From: Solidesulfovibrio aerotolerans
GTDB lineage: Bacteria > Desulfobacterota > Desulfovibrionia > Desulfovibrionales > Desulfovibrionaceae
Reading direction: 5' to 3'
Assembly (NCBI RefSeq): GCF_009856865.1
Contig: NZ_WVUD01000033.1
Location: 1-43,473 of the forward strand
Length of the DNA: 43,473 bases
In this document: positions 42,111-43,473 of the stretch, one piece after another
Numbering within the stretch: position 1 is the stretch's first letter
Layout of the letters: each line of letters begins with the position of its first letter
Program-made: the position numbers and the translations under genes
The notes under the pieces: generated by a model
Told to the model about the DNA's origin: nothing
The model's input: only the letters and a program-made list of their open reading frames with translations
The model's database searches: none

Positions 42111-42497
42111 TCAGGGGTCGAGCTTTAAAAGTTCCTTGGCCACCTTGAGCACTTCGTCCGGGTCGAAGGGTTTGGTCATATAGCGGCTGGCCCCAAGTTC
42201 AAGGCCTTGGCGGCGGTCGACTTCCTGGCCTTTGGCGGTCAGCAGCACGATGCCGATGTCTGTAATGGCAGGGTCGTCCTTGACGCGCTGGCAGACTTCG
42301 TAGCCGTTGAGTTTGGGCATCATGATATCCAGGAAAACGACGTCCGGCTGCTGCGACTTGATCAGCGCCAAACCTTCCTCGCCGTTTTGGGCCGAGAGGA
42401 TGTCGATGCCGAAATCTTCTTCAAGTTCTTCGAGTGTTTGCTCCAAGAGCATGCGAATATGCACCTCATCGTCAACGATGAGAATTTTGCCGGGCAT
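42111..42497 (-). CDS. Single-domain response regulator (CheY-like)
   Basis: A 128-residue receiver; AAAGGAGA precedes this ATG. It has the acidic pair in ILIVDDEVHIR, the phospho-Asp in VVFLDIMMPKLNG, Thr in VLLTAKGQ and Lys in YMTKPFDPDE. There is no output domain. The HD-GYP gene follows by 23 bases, so it probably relays a kinase signal to the c-di-GMP phosphodiesterase or reports to it. Confidence 0.94.
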   Translation of the reverse strand: MPGKILIVDDEVHIRMLLEQTLEELEEDFGIDILSAQNGEEGLALIKSQQPDVVFLDIMMPKLNGYEVCQRVKDDPAITDIGIVLLTAKGQEVDRRQGLELGASRYMTKPFDPDEVLKVAKELLKLDP

Positions 42498-42630
42498 GAA
42501 CGTCTCCTTTCGATGGCACCAACCAATGTAAAGAATAATAAATGGGCCGGGTAAAGGCAAGGACGCACACCCGTTGGCTGGAGAAATCCCCCTCTCTGAG
42601 AGGGAAATTGCCGCACATCAGCCCGACGGG

Positions 42631-42966
42631 TTAATGGTGGCCGTTGCAGGCTCCGCCGCAGTTGCCGCCAGCCTCGGAAAAATCAAGGCTCGAATGGATG
42701 ACAAAGCCGTCCGGTCCGCAGTCGACCGTGATCGGGGCGGCCTGGGACAGCAACAGGGCACTGATGACGAGCCGCCAGCCGCCAAGATCAAAGACCGCGT
42801 CCTCGGCAGACGCGGCGTCCGGGGCAATATCCAGCCGCGGGCCGGATGTGTGCAGAAAGGACAGGAACACCCGCAGCTCCGGTCGGGGCTGCGCGCCAAG
42901 CAGATTGTCCAAAGCGAGGCGTGCGGCGTCTGTCAGCCTGACGCAATTCTCTGCGTGCATATCCAT
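42631..42966 (-). CDS. HesB/IscA-like protein lacking a conserved cysteine
   Basis: A 111-residue protein (start uncertain, 42966 or 42960). It follows the HesB-like pattern: CVRLTDAARLALDNLLG, a strand pair ending TSGPRLDIAPD, AEDAVFDLGGWRLVISALLL, ITVDCGPDGFVIHSSLDF, and a Cys-rich tail AGGNCGGACNGHH. In IscA proteins a Cys precedes SGPRL and the tail is CGCG; here that first Cys is Thr and the tail is CxxxC plus His-His. It may bind metal rather than assemble Fe-S clusters. No isc or suf genes are nearby. Confidence 0.65.
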   Translation of the reverse strand: MDMHAENCVRLTDAARLALDNLLGAQPRPELRVFLSFLHTSGPRLDIAPDAASAEDAVFDLGGWRLVISALLLSQAAPITVDCGPDGFVIHSSLDFSEAGGNCGGACNGHH

Positions 42967-43000
42967 AAAAATACCATACGATTCCAGGCTGGCAGTGTCA

Positions 43001-43047
43001 ACGCGCACACCCGGACGCGCGCAGGCGACGCGCACACCCTGACGCGC
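43001..43047. repeat. Two 20-bp direct repeats, 27-bp period
   Basis: ACGCGCACACCCGGACGCGC at 43001 and ACGCGCACACCCTGACGCGC at 43028, with one mismatch. They lie 35-80 bases upstream of the HesB/IscA-like start, so they may be regulatory; with two copies they are not a CRISPR. Confidence 0.7.
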
Positions 43048-43473
43048 ATACTTAAACAGGTACGCACCAGCCGCGTGCACTTTGCTATGCGCGCACCAGG
43101 ATTGGCTGCGCATGCAGTTGCCATGGATCAGGATTTGAAGAGAGAGACTTAAACAATGCGCTGGCGTTGCATTCTGGGAAATATATTTTGACCTTGCCGG
43201 CCTCAATGGTCACCATGTCAAGGCGGTGCTCGATATCGCAAATAAAATTCTTTGTGATTCCGAGCTCTCTACTGACGCGTTTAAAAAAATATAGTCTTGC
43301 TCGTGTGCTTGTGCGTCTTAAATCGCTCTGGAATCATCCTCTCGAACCATTTCTGTCCGGCTAATTTAGAAGAGATAGCCTGCTAGAATTGTTTGGTTTT
43401 AAGCGTTGCCGTCGCGGGTCAATGAGGTCGAGAATTTCACATTGCTGAAACAGATTTCGTTGCACCAGCCGGG
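43048..43473. other. Right-edge stretch without a recognised gene
   Basis: I see no supported coding sequence. Short frames on both strands lack ribosome binding sites. The composition becomes more AT-rich after about 43140. Confidence 0.5.

Noticed and set aside
43001-43047. Possible CRISPR start
   Set aside because: Only two copies, a 7-base gap instead of a spacer, and no cas genes.

Overview
The window looks like a chromosomal segment of a high-GC, Gram-negative sulfate-reducing bacterium of the Desulfovibrionaceae (Desulfovibrio/Solidesulfovibrio type). The taxon is an inference from gene content and style: paired PilZ proteins, a c553-like cytochrome, a UPF0251 regulator with a Gly/Gln-rich tail, a PIN-PhoH ATPase, and the block lysS-lolC-lolD-bamA-skp-fabZ. 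It was not tested by a search.

Region 1 (1 to about 8.7 kb) reads as the right end of an integrated element or island. Its base composition is visibly more AT-rich and mixed than the rest. It holds small secreted or unknown proteins, a Tim44-domain membrane protein followed by an internally deleted htpX, a secreted thermonuclease, an interrupted small membrane protein with an in-frame TGA, an IS5-family (IS427-like) insertion sequence with a split transposase, a DHA2-type drug exporter and a large serine recombinase. The recombinase runs directly into comM, which is cut at its NPCPCG motif. The recombinase borrows its last dozen codons and its stop from the antisense strand of comM. The other half of comM, and so the other end of the element, lies outside the window.

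Region 2 (8.7-20.7 kb) is host chromosome with signalling and envelope genes: a membrane PAS histidine kinase, two SGNH-fold secreted or anchored proteins, a DsbA-like lipoprotein thioredoxin with a secreted partner of unknown function, a small cytochrome with an abnormal CxCH haem motif, a remnant of a UPF0104 flippase-like gene, two tandem PilZ paralogues, an EF-hand/TPR secreted protein and a sigma-54 activator.

Region 3 (20.8-30.6 kb) contains a lytic transglycosylase, GDP-fucose synthase, an overlapping minus-strand operon rpe - hybrid kinase - Hpt protein, the phosphate transporter genes pstS-pstC-pstA (no pstB follows) behind a candidate Pho box, repeated hairpins, and a PhoH-family ATPase.

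Region 4 (30.7-32.6 kb) contains a UPF0251 (DUF134) regulator fused to a Gly/Gln repeat and zinc ribbon, with two operator-like palindromes upstream and an internal ribosome binding site at the fusion joint. A small secreted protein and tRNA-Asn follow.

Region 5 (32.8-43.5 kb) holds lysS, the lipoprotein-release genes lolC and lolD, bamA with an extra N-terminal domain, skp and fabZ. These support outer-membrane biogenesis and are probably co-transcribed up to a terminator between skp and fabZ. On the other strand are a GAF/HD-GYP protein with its response regulator and a degenerate HesB/IscA-like protein.

I saw no CRISPR array, rRNA or phage structural module. The most unusual items are the comM-capturing recombinase, the UPF0251 fusion with a nested start, the Shine-Dalgarno-sequestering hairpin before the Tim44/htpX pair, the CTP-TGA-M small membrane protein, and several genes carrying clean internal deletions.
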